DNA of 64,000 nt, from contig CANTUV010000004.1 in the NCBI GenBank assembly GCA_947685225.1, forward strand, positions 10,509,001 to 10,573,000. Direction: 5' to 3'. This DNA comes from Garcia nutans (lineage: Eukaryota > Streptophyta > Magnoliopsida > Malpighiales > Euphorbiaceae). A program made the position numbers and the translations under genes. Below the pieces are notes generated by a model, which was not told where the DNA came from, made no database searches, and worked only from the letters and a program-made list of their open reading frames with translations. Below, piece by piece: positions 20,685 through 31,930 of this stretch (positions are counted from its first letter, which is position 1; the number at the start of each line of letters is the position of its first letter).

Positions 20685-21804
20685 CCTGAAAATGTTATAG
20701 GTGGTGTCGTCGTATGCTCTTGAATTGTCATACTTTAGGGCTGTGAGCCAGTAAGGATTAATGATGTGTGATGCAAATGTATGCATGTATGCACAAACAA
20801 TCAACAAAGAAAGATAATTAGGATGTTCCTTCCAACCTTATAACATCCACACACAAATGGTAAGTCTCTTTTCCTAGGTAATATGGTTAACAAAATACCA
20901 TCATGGGGTATCTTGTTTTCGAATAATTCCCTCAGATGTTTTAACCAATAGTTATATTTTCAAAAATGGAAATCAGTTCATAATAATTCCCATTAATTAG
21001 GTTTTAATACATTCAACCAACTATAGTAGCTTATATGCTATATTGGATTAAAACTAAATTAAGAGGTTTATTATAAATAGATTTCTCACTTGAAGAAGTA
21101 ACAAATGATTCATGCCAAAAACAAGCCCATGATTAATTATTTCTTAGTATAAACTAGGCTCACAATTGATTTTTGGTATTTCTTAATTGACCTAAATAAT
21201 TTACAAGCTCTTTGTAAGAAAAGGGTGGATAAAAACAATTTTGTTTCTAAGCCCATTGTAAAAAGATCTTACGAAAAATGGATTTTGGTTTAGTATTTGG
21301 GCCATGAGCAAAAGAATTTTTTATTTGATTTTAGAAAAGTTTTATGTCCAAAGACCATCTTGAAAAGTTTTGAAAATAGCTTTGGTCTTTTGGACTTTAA
21401 AGAAAAATTTATTTTGAGCTTACAATATACTTAGGTCATATTAGAAAAAGAACAAACCAAATAAGCCATGATTTAAGCCAAGATAAATTAACTATAGTCA
21501 AACAACATGCATTTGGGGTAAAACCTAAGGAAAGTAACTAGGCCAATTACATGAGCTTTAGTCTTTGGGTAAAAAGGCTTAGGTTCCCATAGCAAGTATA
21601 TACCAAATGGTACGAGGCTATGAGTGGTTATGCCATGCTCGATCTCCATACCTTGAATGAAAGTATGGTATCCCTTGCATAACACAACACGGGTAACACG
21701 GGCATCCTAACTCACGCACACGATGCAATCTAATATGATGCAATGGATATTATCATTATAAGAAAGAATAGAATAATATAAAGACCAACAGAATCAACTT
21801 CTCC
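20685..21804 (-). other. Tm1 5' leader
   Basis: Closely similar to the Tm0 leader. Non-coding apart from the short conserved frame at 21488-21685. Confidence 0.75.
21488..21685 (-). CDS. Short conserved frame in Tm1 leader, unknown function
   Basis: It carries LLWEPKPFYPKTKAHVIGLV as in Tm0. It starts with GTG at this position; an internal ATG (MEIEH) would give about 50 codons. A one-base deletion near the end changes the last residues against Tm0. Confidence 0.3.
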   Translation of the reverse strand: MLCKGYHTFIQGMEIEHGITTHSLVPFGIYLLWEPKPFYPKTKAHVIGLVTFLRFYPKCMLFDYS

Positions 21805-21824
21805 TATCCCCAGTGGAGTCGCCA
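21805..21824 (-). promoter_or_regulatory. Tm1 primer binding site (tRNA-Arg type)
   Basis: Identical to the Tm0 site and one base from the LTR end. Confidence 0.8.
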
Positions 21825-22183
21825 CTGTGATCCGGAATTTTTGCGACTTCGGCACTGTTTAGGCTCGGGGCCTTAGAGAACACGGACCTAAGTCCGGAGA
21901 AAATGGAGTCGCCACCCGGAAGGGTCGGGAAAAAAAGGGAGGATGACTGGATTCCTAAGGAATCCCCAACCCCTTAATGGGTTTAGAAAGTTAGGTATGT
22001 GTGGGGAAGGTGAGAAATGGCACAGCACACCCACAACGCCCGGTTCATTGGAACCGACCTCCTTTACAGGTCTTAATATTATAAAATTCTTAAATATAAC
22101 AACATTATCCATATTACACACAATAATTAAAAGAAAGCATCAATATATTAAAATCAAAGCAAGGTCCAAGCAAAACAAATAAA

Positions 22184-22346
22184 TGGGCACCCACCCGAAG
22201 ATGGAAACATGTCCTTACATCCCATGCCTAAATAGGACACCCACCGAAAGGTAGAAACATGTCATTTACATAAGTTCTGAAATAGAAAAGCAATTTAAAT
22301 TGCATGATATTTAACTAATGAGGTACCGACCAAGTGGAAACATACC
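22184..22346 (-). other. Triple hairpin in Tm1 LTR
   Basis: Hairpins at about 22322-22346, 22235-22264 and 22184-22214 on the minus strand, with the same layout as in the other family T LTRs and small base changes. Confidence 0.65.
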
Positions 22347-22559
22347 TCTTACAACATTTGGAAATCTAAATAAATTGATAAAATAAATAACCATTCACCA
22401 TAAATAAATCATTAATCAAAGATATTAATCAAAATATAAAATAAACATCTATCCATGATAAATTAAATAAATCAAGCATTGAAATTAAATAAATCAACAA
22501 TCAAAAAATATAATAAACTATATAATCAAATCTAAAATTAAATAAAGCAATAAATATGT

Positions 22560-22800
22560 AAATTTAGGGTTTTAAAGAATTATCAATTGAATTTAGGGTT
22601 TCAAAATTTAGGGTTTTAGAAACCAAAGTTTTATAATTAAAGTTTTGAAATTAGGATTTTTAGGGTTTTTGAAACTAGGGTTTTGGAATTAGGGTTTTTG
22701 ATAGTTAGGGTTTTTAATAGTAGGGTTTGGGAATTAGGGTTTTTAAAACTAGGGTTTTGGAAACTAGGGTTTTGGAATTAGGGTTTTGGATAATTAGGAT
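22560..22800 (-). repeat. Telobox (AAACCCTAA-type) cluster in Tm1 LTR
   Basis: About a dozen TAGGGTTT words occur in 240 bases on the plus strand (AAACCCTA on the element strand). Similar clusters lie in the LTRs near 39000, 50500, 52000 and 56500. They are spaced irregularly, so this is not telomere DNA. Confidence 0.7.
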
Positions 22801-23615
22801 TTTTGGAATTAGCTTACTGCCTAAAAAGAACACAATTTTGGATTTGGAAAAATAATCAATATTTTGGAGTTTAATAATGAAATGGTTTAAGCTTTTGGAT
22901 AAAAATAGTTTGAAGTTTTGAGTTTTAATGAAATAGCATACGGTTATTGAAGTTAAAGTAAACAAGATAGATTTTAACAACTAATTGTTGACTACTAGAT
23001 AGTTTTATGTTTTATGAAATATGCTAGTGGGATTACGAATACCAATTGATCAATGTGATAATTAAAGAAAATGATTAAAATTATTAAAACAAAAACCAAA
23101 GCAAATGATTAAAGTTATTAAAAGAAAAACCAAAGCAAACCATTAAAGTTATTAAAACATAAAAACAATTTACTGCATGTTCAAAGATCAAGCTACTGTG
23201 TGTTCAAAGTTACTGCATGCATGCATGTTCTTATTAATTAAAGAAATGAAACTACTATAAACATAAATAATTCATGATTAATGATCAAACCTCCACTCGT
23301 TGGTTACTCCACAATTAACTTCTGGATGAATAATTAACAAAGACAACACTGCTGTCTTTGATGGATTGATTACTGATGAATGTTTGCTGCTAATCTTTTC
23401 TGTTTGTTGCCGTCTCTTTGCTATCTTGTTAATGTTCCTTGCCATCCCCTCTTAATGTTCCCTTGTTAATGTTTTTTCCCCATTATGAATTCTAAAACAT
23501 TGTTACTTATAGTCGAACCTCACTCAGAATCCTTAACCTAATATAAAATAGTCCCTGAAAAAAATTCTAGTTGAATTAGGAAACATATTGAACCCATGTT
23601 GACCTAATTGCCCTA

Positions 23616-23850
23616 GGTCGACGTGAGACCAACCTCATGTCGACCTTGGGCTGGCCAAGTCGACATGAGGCATGCTCATGTCGATCTTGGGCCACCAAGG
23701 TCGACATGAGGTATGTTCATGTCGACCTAGCCTCCCAAGGTCGATATGAAGCATGCTCATGTCGACCTAGCTTGCCCAAGTCGACATGAGGCATGCTCAT
23801 GTCAATCTTGGGCTGCCAAGGTCGAAATGAAGCATGCTAATGTCTCCAGG
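23616..23850 (-). repeat. Palindromic array in Tm1 U3, core GTCGACATGAG/CTCATGTCGAC
   Basis: About five units of roughly 45 bp. Each contains GTCGACATGAG, a GCATGC-like centre, and CTCATGTCGAC, separated by CTTGGGCTGCCAAG-like linkers that are themselves partly self-complementary. Confidence 0.78.
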
Positions 23851-24082
23851 CCGACCTCAATTAAATTATTCTGACCTTTTTAACTTATGAACCAAAAAAT
23901 TTTAATTTGGGTCAATTCCACTTGGTTTTAGGATTTTACAATCAAATATATGCCTCTTTAATTTGAACTGACTCTTTTTAAAAATTATAAATTAGGTTTA
24001 AATATTTAAAGTCGGATCAAATTTATTTTGGCATCCTTTAATTAGGACCATATCCAATTGGGGTAAAAATTAAGGGTCTACA

Positions 24083-24385
24083 CCACACAGACCCTAATTC
24101 TTCCATCTTTCTTTGGCACGAGTACTATGTTGGCTAGCCAGTCGGGATAATCTATCACTTCAAGGAACTTTACTTGTATTTATTTTATGACCTCTTCTTT
24201 AACCAATTCAACCCATTCAGGTCTTAATCACCTAAGCCTTTGTTTGATAGGTTTCATGTGGGTGTAAGTAGGAATAAGATGTTCAGCTATGTCTCGATCT
24301 ATTCCAGGCATATCCTCATAAGACCAAGCAAATACTTCTTCATATTTTTTAAATATTTTTTCAAATCTCTCTCTCATCAAGAGTA
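24083..24385 (-). pseudogene. Tm2 reverse transcriptase, N-terminal fragment
   Basis: The minus strand reads FAWSYEDMPGIDRDIAEHL, then YPDWLANIVLVPKKDGRIRV and C-V at the break, the start of a Tat-type reverse transcriptase palm. Two stops interrupt it (near 24232 and 24187). The catalytic YIDD-type block is absent because Tm1 inserted before it. Confidence 0.82.
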
Positions 24386-24624
24386 AGCTCAGATACTATG
24401 CTAATGTTTTTAGGATTTTCGGTTGTTCCCAAATTTAATTATTGTGTATCAACAGAGTTAATATTAAAGATGCTCATGTAACCACTATTTGAATGTATGC
24501 AACCATCAGGAGAAAAATCACACAACTAAGCAAAATTAGACTTTATTGTATTCATTTTGAAAAAGAAAACATCATCATCTTCATTTAAAGCAAACAAATT
24601 AAAATCAAAATCAAAATCATTGTT
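24386..24624 (-). other. Tm2 linker between protease and reverse transcriptase
   Basis: AT-rich, with stops in all frames. I recognise no domain. It is probably the decayed linker of the polyprotein. Confidence 0.5.
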
Positions 24625-26277
24625 CTAAAAATCATAAAGCAGAACATCTTCAAACTTCTCTTGAACTAGGGCAGCAATCTCTTTTGGAGTCTTCTTAGCT
24701 TTTAGGATAGCTTCCTTCTCCTCTTTTGGATTGGGCTCCTTGTCAGCTGGCATGGTGAGCACTTTCTTCACTTGTTCTACTAGCTCAGCAACATCAGCAA
24801 AAATTTCAAAACCTGGGATCAACTTTCCCATGAACATGATTGGCTCAGGCTTTCTTTGGAGTGGTCCCATATCTAGAGCTTTGACAAAGATTTTTTTGAG
24901 TGGTGGGAAGCTCATCTTCTCATTTTTCTTTGGCTGGACATCTTTGTTAGCTTCATCATATCTCAACCCTTTCTTGGAAGTTTGAGTTTTGAAATCTGGA
25001 AGCTTTGTTATATCGGCCTTGCCCTTTCCAAGACTAGCTCCAGGAAGGTAGCTCATGTTCTTCATCATGTTCAAGACCGTAGAGTCCACTACTTCATCAT
25101 TAGAAATTATAGCTACTTGGAAACCATTGAGAGGCCTCTTCACCAATAGAGCATTAACAACCTTATTATCCTCGACCTCTATGGCCACCATCTCATCTTC
25201 GTTAGGGAACTTGATCTTTTGATGGAGGGTGGAAGGAACTCCACCAAGAGGATGGAACCATGGTCGTCCCAAAAGTAGGGCAAAGGTAACAGGTATGTCC
25301 AAAACAACAAATTCAATAATAGATTCAATTAGACCATCCTTCACAGCAGCTTTGAATGTTCCTTCGGCAAACCTCTTAGTGTTGTCATAAGCCCAAATGG
25401 TTACCATGGTTGGGCTTAAATCCCTCATTGACATAGCTAGTTTTGGCAATATTTTAAGTGGACAAACATTTATGGTCGACCCATCATCAACCATTACACA
25501 TGGAGTCCTTTCTCCTTTGATTTCCACTTTGATAAAGAGAGGACGGATGTGATCTCTCCCCTCTTCTGGTAAATCCGCATTTGAGAAAGATACCATTCCC
25601 ACGTCAACTTTGCTCTTCTTTTGAATGTCTTCACACTTCATTACTCCTTCAACTTTTATGAAGTTCATCAGTTCCTCCAGCGTTATAGAGGTGGAAATTG
25701 GCATACTAGCCAAGGTCTTGACCATAGTTTTACGGTGCTTCTTAGAAGTGGCCAATAAGTCCCAAATGCTAACACTTGCTTGGGTTCTCTTCAACTACTT
25801 AAGCACAGTATCATCTTCCTCTTCTTTATTTCCCTCTTTGACTTCCTTTCCTTTATTAGCCTCTACCTCCTTAGGTAGTGGCCTTGCATAAGGCTTTCCA
25901 GATCTTGTGTTCATTACTTCATCTTCTTCAGGCTCGAACCAGGTCCATTCCTTCTTCTTGAGTATAAGATCGTCATCACTATCGCTTGAATCCCAAAACT
26001 CATTCATGACATAGATTGTTACTTCTTTACACACCATAGTTTGTTAAACTTTGCTAAATACCACTTCTTTTTTTGTTACTTCTTCATACAAATCTTGGAA
26101 AGAAGACTTGACAAAACTTTCATGTAAACCTCCTCCAATCATGAAGGTCGTTGGTGGTGGTACTCTATTGAACCTCGGTAATGGATTGTCTTTGGTCTTT
26201 GGCTTCTTAGGCTCGGGCAGCTTCCCATTATCAATCAATTTTTGGATCTCATGTCTTAACCTCACACATCTATCCAT
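24625..26277 (-). pseudogene. Tm2 gag C-terminus and aspartic protease
   Basis: A single frame with two isolated stops (26044-26046 TAA, 25795-25797 TAG). It begins in the zinc-binding region of Gag (DRCVRLRHEIQKLIDNG) and runs through an acidic linker. The longest open part (25794-24625, 390 codons) holds the protease: VDDGSTINVCPLK with D103, D104, G105, S106, then LLLGRPWFHPLGGVP. The protease would cut the polyprotein into capsid and enzymes. DDGS is the usual form in Tat/Ogre-type proteases. The frame ends at VLLYDF. Gag and protease share a frame, so they were probably made as one protein. Confidence 0.85.
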
Positions 26278-27450
26278 GTCGTGTCCTTACATTTGATGAA
26301 ATTGACAAAATGCTTTAGTGTAAAAATTAGGTGGGAGAGGGTTAGGCAAAGGACGAGGATTTAAAGGTTGCAACAATCCCTTCTTTTGTAGCTTATTAAG
26401 GACCCAAGACAATGGCTTCCCTAATTCTGAAAATGGCCTTCTTCCTCCTTGGCCAATAGCATTAACACCAACTGTCTTTGCATGCTTTGGTTACCAGACC
26501 ATTAGTTTCCTTTCTTGTTCCTTCTTGTTGACAAGCGATTCTTCTCTCTTTCCCACTCTTCAATATGTAGACTAGCTTGGAGAAGATCTTTGAAATCATG
26601 GATGAGTGTATGAGATATCCTTTCGCGAAAGATAGGTAACACTCCTCTCACAATCATTCTAATTTGATCAGATTCATCAAGCCTTTTTTTGAGCAAAGCA
26701 GCCTTATTCCTCCATCTTTTCACATAGTCCACAAAATTCTCATTTGGCCTTTGTCTAATGGACTAAACGTCCATTAAGGTGACTTCCATCTCGACATTGT
26801 ATCCATATTATTGGATGAAGTCCTTGTATAGCAGACCCCAATTCTTTTGTGTGCCATCATTTAAGGTATTGAACAAATTTTGGATAACAAGATCCAATGA
26901 GAGCATGAAGTACCTTAGAGTTTGAGCCTTAGTAGCTCGGCAGACTACATAGCAGTGATATAATGCTTTACATGGAGGTGAGGATTTTCGGTTCTATCAA
27001 ACTTTGCAAAGGATGGCATCTTGAACTTGTACGGAACTTCTTCGTCTAACTCAATTAATTTGTCAACTTCGGACATTTCTTCGATTTTCAGCTTCTTCTC
27101 AAATTTCTTTTCCAAGCCCGCAATCATCTTTTCGACATCTGAAGTTTCAATTTTCTCCATAGCTGATCTTTCAACAATCTTCGGTTCTTTCTTCTTTTCT
27201 TGAGGATCTTTAAAATATTGAGCCCAATCGTCATCATCATCAATGATCACCGTATTATCATCCAAAACCACTTTGCCAACTTTAGCCTTCTCTTTTTCCT
27301 TTGGCTTCTCAGTGCTTGTAGATGCTTCTGCATTGTTTCCTAAAATTGTAGCCAATTGGTTCTTCATGGTCTCAACCAGGGCCTCTTTTATTTCTTTCAT
27401 CTTGGCATTGAGGGCATTATCCACCATTCTTTGAATTGTTCTGGCTCCAT
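26278..27450 (-). pseudogene. Tm2 gag (N-terminal and core), frameshifted
   Basis: ATG at 27450 (MEPEQ); a one-base loss at the fifth codon shifts the frame, which continues from 27427. The N-terminal acidic/lysine-rich part, EEVPYKFKMPSFAKFD and HLHVKHYITAM follow. Another break occurs near 26945. The core resumes at 26732-26502 (YVKRWRNKAALLKKRLDESD to IEEWEREKNR). Further stops lie near 26765 and 26810. Homologous along its length to the Gag of Tm0 and T2. Confidence 0.85.
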
Positions 27451-28616
27451 TGCTTTTTGTGAAAAAGAGATTGAGTCGTTACTATATTCTTCATTTTCGG
27501 CATAGGTCAGATTGTCTTAAGCTTTTAAACTATCATAATCCAGGGCTGTGAGCCAAAAGGGATTAATGATATCAGATGCAAATGTATGCATGTATGCATG
27601 TATGCACAAACAATAAACAAATAATGATAAATAGGACGTTCCTTCAAACCTTATAACTTTCACACACGAATGGCAAGTCTCTTTTCCTAGGTAATATGGT
27701 TAACAAAATACCAACATGGGGTATCTTGTTTTTGAAAATTTTCCTCGGACATTTCAACCAGTAGTTATATTTTAAAAAATGGAAATCAGATCATAATAAT
27801 TCCCATTAATTAGGTTTTAATCCATTCAACTAACTAAAGTAGCTTTTATGCTATATTGGATTAAAACTAAATTAAGAGGTTTATTATAAATAGATTTCTC
27901 ACTTGAAAAAGTAACTAATGATTCATGCAAAAAACAAGCCCATGATTAATTATTCTTAGTATAAACTAGGCTCACAATTGATTTTTGGTATTTCATAATT
28001 GACCTAAATAATTTGCAAGCTCTTTGTAAGAAAAGGTTGGATAAAAATAACTTTGTTTCTAAGCCCATTGTAAAATGATTTTATAAATAATGAATTTTGG
28101 GCTTTGTATTTGAGTCTTAAGAAAAGAATTTTTTGATTTATTTTTATAGAAAGTTTTATGTCCAAAGACCATCTTGAAAAGTTTTGAAAATATCTTTTGT
28201 CTTTTGGGCTTTAAAGAAAAATTTATTTGAGCTCACAATGTAATTAGGTCATATTAGAAAAAGAACAAACCAAATAAGCCTTGATTTAAGCCAAGATAAA
28301 TTAACCATATCAAAGAACAAGCATTTGGGGTAAAACCTAAGGAAAGTAACTAGGTCAATTACATGAGCTTTAGTCTTTGGGTTAGAAGGCTTAGGTTCCC
28401 ATAACAATTATATACCAAAAGGTACAAGGCTATGAGTGGTTATGCCATGCTCGATCTCCATATCTTGAGTGAAAATATGGTATCCCTTACATAACACAAC
28501 ACGGGTAACACGGGCGTCCTAACTCATGCACACAATGCAATCTAATATAATGCAATGGATAATATCAAGATAAGAAAGAATAGAATAATAAAAAGACCAA
28601 TGAAATCAACTTCTCT
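27451..28616 (-). other. Tm2 5' leader
   Basis: Similar to the other family T leaders. The short conserved frame at about 28310-28490 has one stop in its middle here (after VPFGI). Otherwise non-coding. Confidence 0.75.
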
Positions 28617-28636
28617 TTTCCCCAGTGGAGTTGCCA
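28617..28636 (-). promoter_or_regulatory. Tm2 primer binding site (tRNA-Arg type, mutated)
   Basis: The minus strand reads TGGCAACTCCACTGGGGAAA, differing at two positions from the Tm0/Tm1 site. Confidence 0.75.
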
Positions 28637-29015
28637 CTGTGAGCGGGATTTGCTCCCCTACTTCGGTGGAATGGTTCTTGCGACTTCAGCATTGTTTAGG
28701 CTCGGGGCCTTAGAGAACAAGGGCTTAAGCCCGGAGAATGGAGGACGGGCTGGGAAAAAGAAAGTGGTGGATGACTCGATTCCTAAGGAATCCCCAACCC
28801 TAATGGGTTCGGAAAGTTAATTATGTGTGACGAAGGTGAGAAATGGCCCAGCACCCCACCCCCACAACGCCCGGTTCATTGGAACCTGCCTCCTTTATAG
28901 GTCTTAATATTATAAAATTCTTAAGTATAACAATATTATCCATATTACATGCAACAATAAAAGTAAAGCATCATTATATTAAAATCAAAGCAATGTCTAA
29001 ACAAAACAAATAAAT

Positions 29016-29125
29016 GGACACCCATCCGAGGATGGAAACATGTCCTTGCATTGGTCCAAAATATAAAAGCAATTTAAATTACATAAAATTTAACTAATGA
29101 GGTACCCACAAAGTGGAAACATACC
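29016..29125 (-). other. Hairpins 1 and 3 in Tm2 LTR (hairpin 2 deleted)
   Basis: Hairpin 3 (about 29016-29045) has inner stem CCATC/GATGG with loop CTCG. Hairpin 1 is at about 29101-29125. Hairpin 2 is absent from the shortened stretch between them. Confidence 0.65.
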
Positions 29126-30737
29126 TCTTACAATTTTAATACTAAAACAAACAAATAATAATCATAATAATAAAGAAAATATCCATCCATGATAAATTAA
29201 ATAAATCAAGCATTGAAATTAAATAAATCAACCATCAAAAATATATAACAAACTACATAATCAAATCTAAAATTAAATAAAGCAAATAAAGATGCAAATT
29301 TAGGTTTATGTCTCAATTTAGAGTTCTTTAATTAACATTTATGGTTTTGGAATTTTAGAATTATTATTATTGTTATTTAGGCTACTGTGAGGGTTTTTGG
29401 AAAAATGGAATTGATTAGGTTTTTATGGTTTGAAGAAAGTAGTAAGGTTTTTAGTTAACCAAATTAGGGTTTAAGGCTAACATCATGAAATTAGGGGTTT
29501 TGGAACATTATGATATTAGGGTTTAGGACTCACGGTTAAGATATTAGGGATTTATGGTTTGAAACCTTGATTTTGCAAATTATGATTTTGAATTTAGGAT
29601 TTGATGCTTTACCATAATCAAAGTTAAGTGTGGTTTTAATATTGACTATATCCACTACTTATGTATTTTTAGGTGAAACAAATATAGAAAGCCAAATTTA
29701 TTGTTGAAAGATTAAAATAACTCATTGAAAAAAATTATAACAAAATAGCTACTGTGAAGGTTTGAAAACAAAATTAATTAAGAAATAGGGTTTGAATAAC
29801 TTAGGGTTTTTGAAATTAGATTTGAGTTTTGAATGTAATATCCTCATATGTGGCTTAGAAGTTTTGATTACATTGTTGTTGTTGTTGTTGTTGTTATTGT
29901 TAATTGAATTGAATGTATAAAATGGGATAAGAAAAGAATTTGGGATGAGAATGCTTGTGCATATGTGTTTTGGACAAAGAAATAGGGTTTAGAGACAAAT
30001 GTATATGTTGTGTATATGATGATATATATAACATATAAAGTGGTCAAATGAAGAGTCAAGGTGATGGTTAAGTGGAAGAAGATATTTTTGGTTGTTAATG
30101 AAATTACATATAAGGACTTATATGAGACAAAGGTTAGTTATATGATTGAGGGTGTTTTAGTAATTGCTTGGATAAGAACACTTGGTGGAGATTAAAAGCA
30201 AAATTTGACTTTGTATCTTGATCATTGTCTTCTTTCTTCATGAAGTGGCCGGCTCTCCATTAGCAAAAGGAAAAGAGAAGTATTCTTGAGGCAAGAAGCA
30301 AGTTGATGAAGCAATCCAAGGTTTTGACAAAGGATTTGTGGAATTTCTTCTTTTCAAGTAAGTATTTTCTTGTTTTCTTTACTTATTTGGAAGTTGTGTT
30401 GGAAGTAAAGTAGGGTTTGATGATTTTGTGATTTGGTGGATTTGAGATGTGTTTGGTTGTGTTTTCAAGTGTTAAATTGATTTTAAGTTATGAGTTTAAT
30501 TGAAGGTTGTTGTTGGAAATGTTGGTTGTTGATTTGGATGGATGGAGAAGGATGTTGATTTTAGGGTTTTGAGTTAATATGTGTTTAATTGTGATATTAA
30601 TGTGTGGTGTAGTAGTTCTTGTGATGAATATGTGTTTAGAACATTGATTATGTTCATGTGAAATATGTTATATAATGAATATTGTGTTTGAGTGCAATTG
30701 AGAAAGGGTTGGTTTTAGTTAAGGTTTTGTGATTTGG

Positions 30738-30946
30738 TGACACGGCCAAAATCAATTTAGGGGAGTGGGCGTGTCAATTATTTGGATTGGCTACTGTCTC
30801 TTTTGGTTTTAGTGACACGGGCGTGTCCATCAAAGGTGCTGGGCGTGTCAATTATTTGAATTGGCTACTGCCTCTTTTATTGTTAAAGACACGGGCGTGT
30901 TCCTCAACTAGGTTGGGCGTGTCCTTCAAGTGAGTTGGGCGTGTCT
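30738..30946 (+). repeat. Palindromic array in A4 LTR, core GACACGG/GGGCGTGTC
   Basis: Three to four units, with GACACGGCC or GACACGGGCGTGTCC opening and GGGCGTGTC closing. Equivalent in position to 6111-6340 and 40913-41208. Confidence 0.75.
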
Positions 30947-31893
30947 CACAAATGAATTGAATGTTGCTTGATTTCTTTGTTCTTGTTTGCATAGTTTAGA
31001 TTCTTCAAAGGTAGTTTGGCCTCTAAACCTAAACATAAACATACTTAAACCAAGGGATGAATTAAAAACACTTGTGAATGATCCTAAAGCTATGAATAAT
31101 ATATATATTGTTCTTGCATTGTTGAGATTGAGCCTTGTTATATTATGCATTGTGAGTGATAATGTGTTTCATGATTAATATGAAATGAAATGTTGATATT
31201 TATGAATGATGCTATGTGAGATAAATATACACTTGAATAATGAAGTGTTATATTGTGAAATGAAATGTGAAGCCATTGTTATTGGCTAAGGTGATTCAAT
31301 GGAGATAAATGAGGCATGTTTGCCTAAATGATAATGAGAATTGAGAATGAGAACTAAATGGATTGTGTGGCTAATGTGTTATTCCATTTTCAGAGTTTGT
31401 TGTTGGTGGCATGCCTAATGATAGTAACAATCTCTTGAAGTTAGGTTGGATTGAATCCTTGAAGCCTAATTGAGATGTTACAACCCTTGAAGCTAGGTTG
31501 GGTTAGTTCTTGAAGCCAAGTTGGGTTGATGCTTAGCATGCTTTGCTCCCCTTGAAGCTTGGTTGAACTTAATCCTTGAAGCCTAGTTGGGTATATGATA
31601 TTGATATTGATAAATGTGATAACAAAACCAAAGCATTAACTCTGAAAATTGAATGGCATATTAGTGTGTCTTGGGCCCATGCTTGTCTTTGCTTAGTGTT
31701 GTTCATGGATGATTAAATGATTAACTAATAAAGTGTATGCAAGAATGTTGAAATGTGATATACATATATGTACGCTAGGTTATGAAATGTAAATGTATGT
31801 TGTTAGCTTTCCATCTCTGTTGTTACATGTATGATATAAATTAAAATTGGCATTGTATAACATTTAAGCATGTCTATTGCATGTTTTATCTTA

Positions 31894-31930
31894 CTAAGCC
31901 TTGGCTTAGCGCGATAGTGTTTAATCGCGC
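31894..31930 (+). other. Double hairpin in A4 LTR
   Basis: CTAAGCC, loop TT, GGCTTAG; then GCGCGAT, 8-base loop, ATCGCGC. Confidence 0.78.

Larger units (their letters stand above)
19061..24082 (-). mobile_element. Tm1: Tat/Ogre-like gag-type element, 3' part lost
   Basis: On the minus strand: 5' LTR (24082-21826), Arg-type primer site, leader, gag remnant, then the start of the non-coding spacer. It stops at about 19061, where RNase H/integrase sequence begins. Its LTR start lies inside the reverse transcriptase of Tm2, just after the RVCV codons. Spacer order matches T1 and T2. Confidence 0.82.
21826..24082 (-). repeat. Tm1 5' LTR, 2257 bp
   Basis: On the minus strand it starts TGTAGACCC at 24082 and ends in TCACA at 21826. 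It contains a U3 palindromic array (23616-23850), a telobox cluster (22560-22800) and the triple hairpin. CCACA (24083-24087) should be its right target duplication. Confidence 0.88.

Noticed and set aside
22560..22800. Interstitial telomere repeat
   Set aside because: The TAGGGTTT words are not in tandem register and are separated by variable bases. They are better described as teloboxes.
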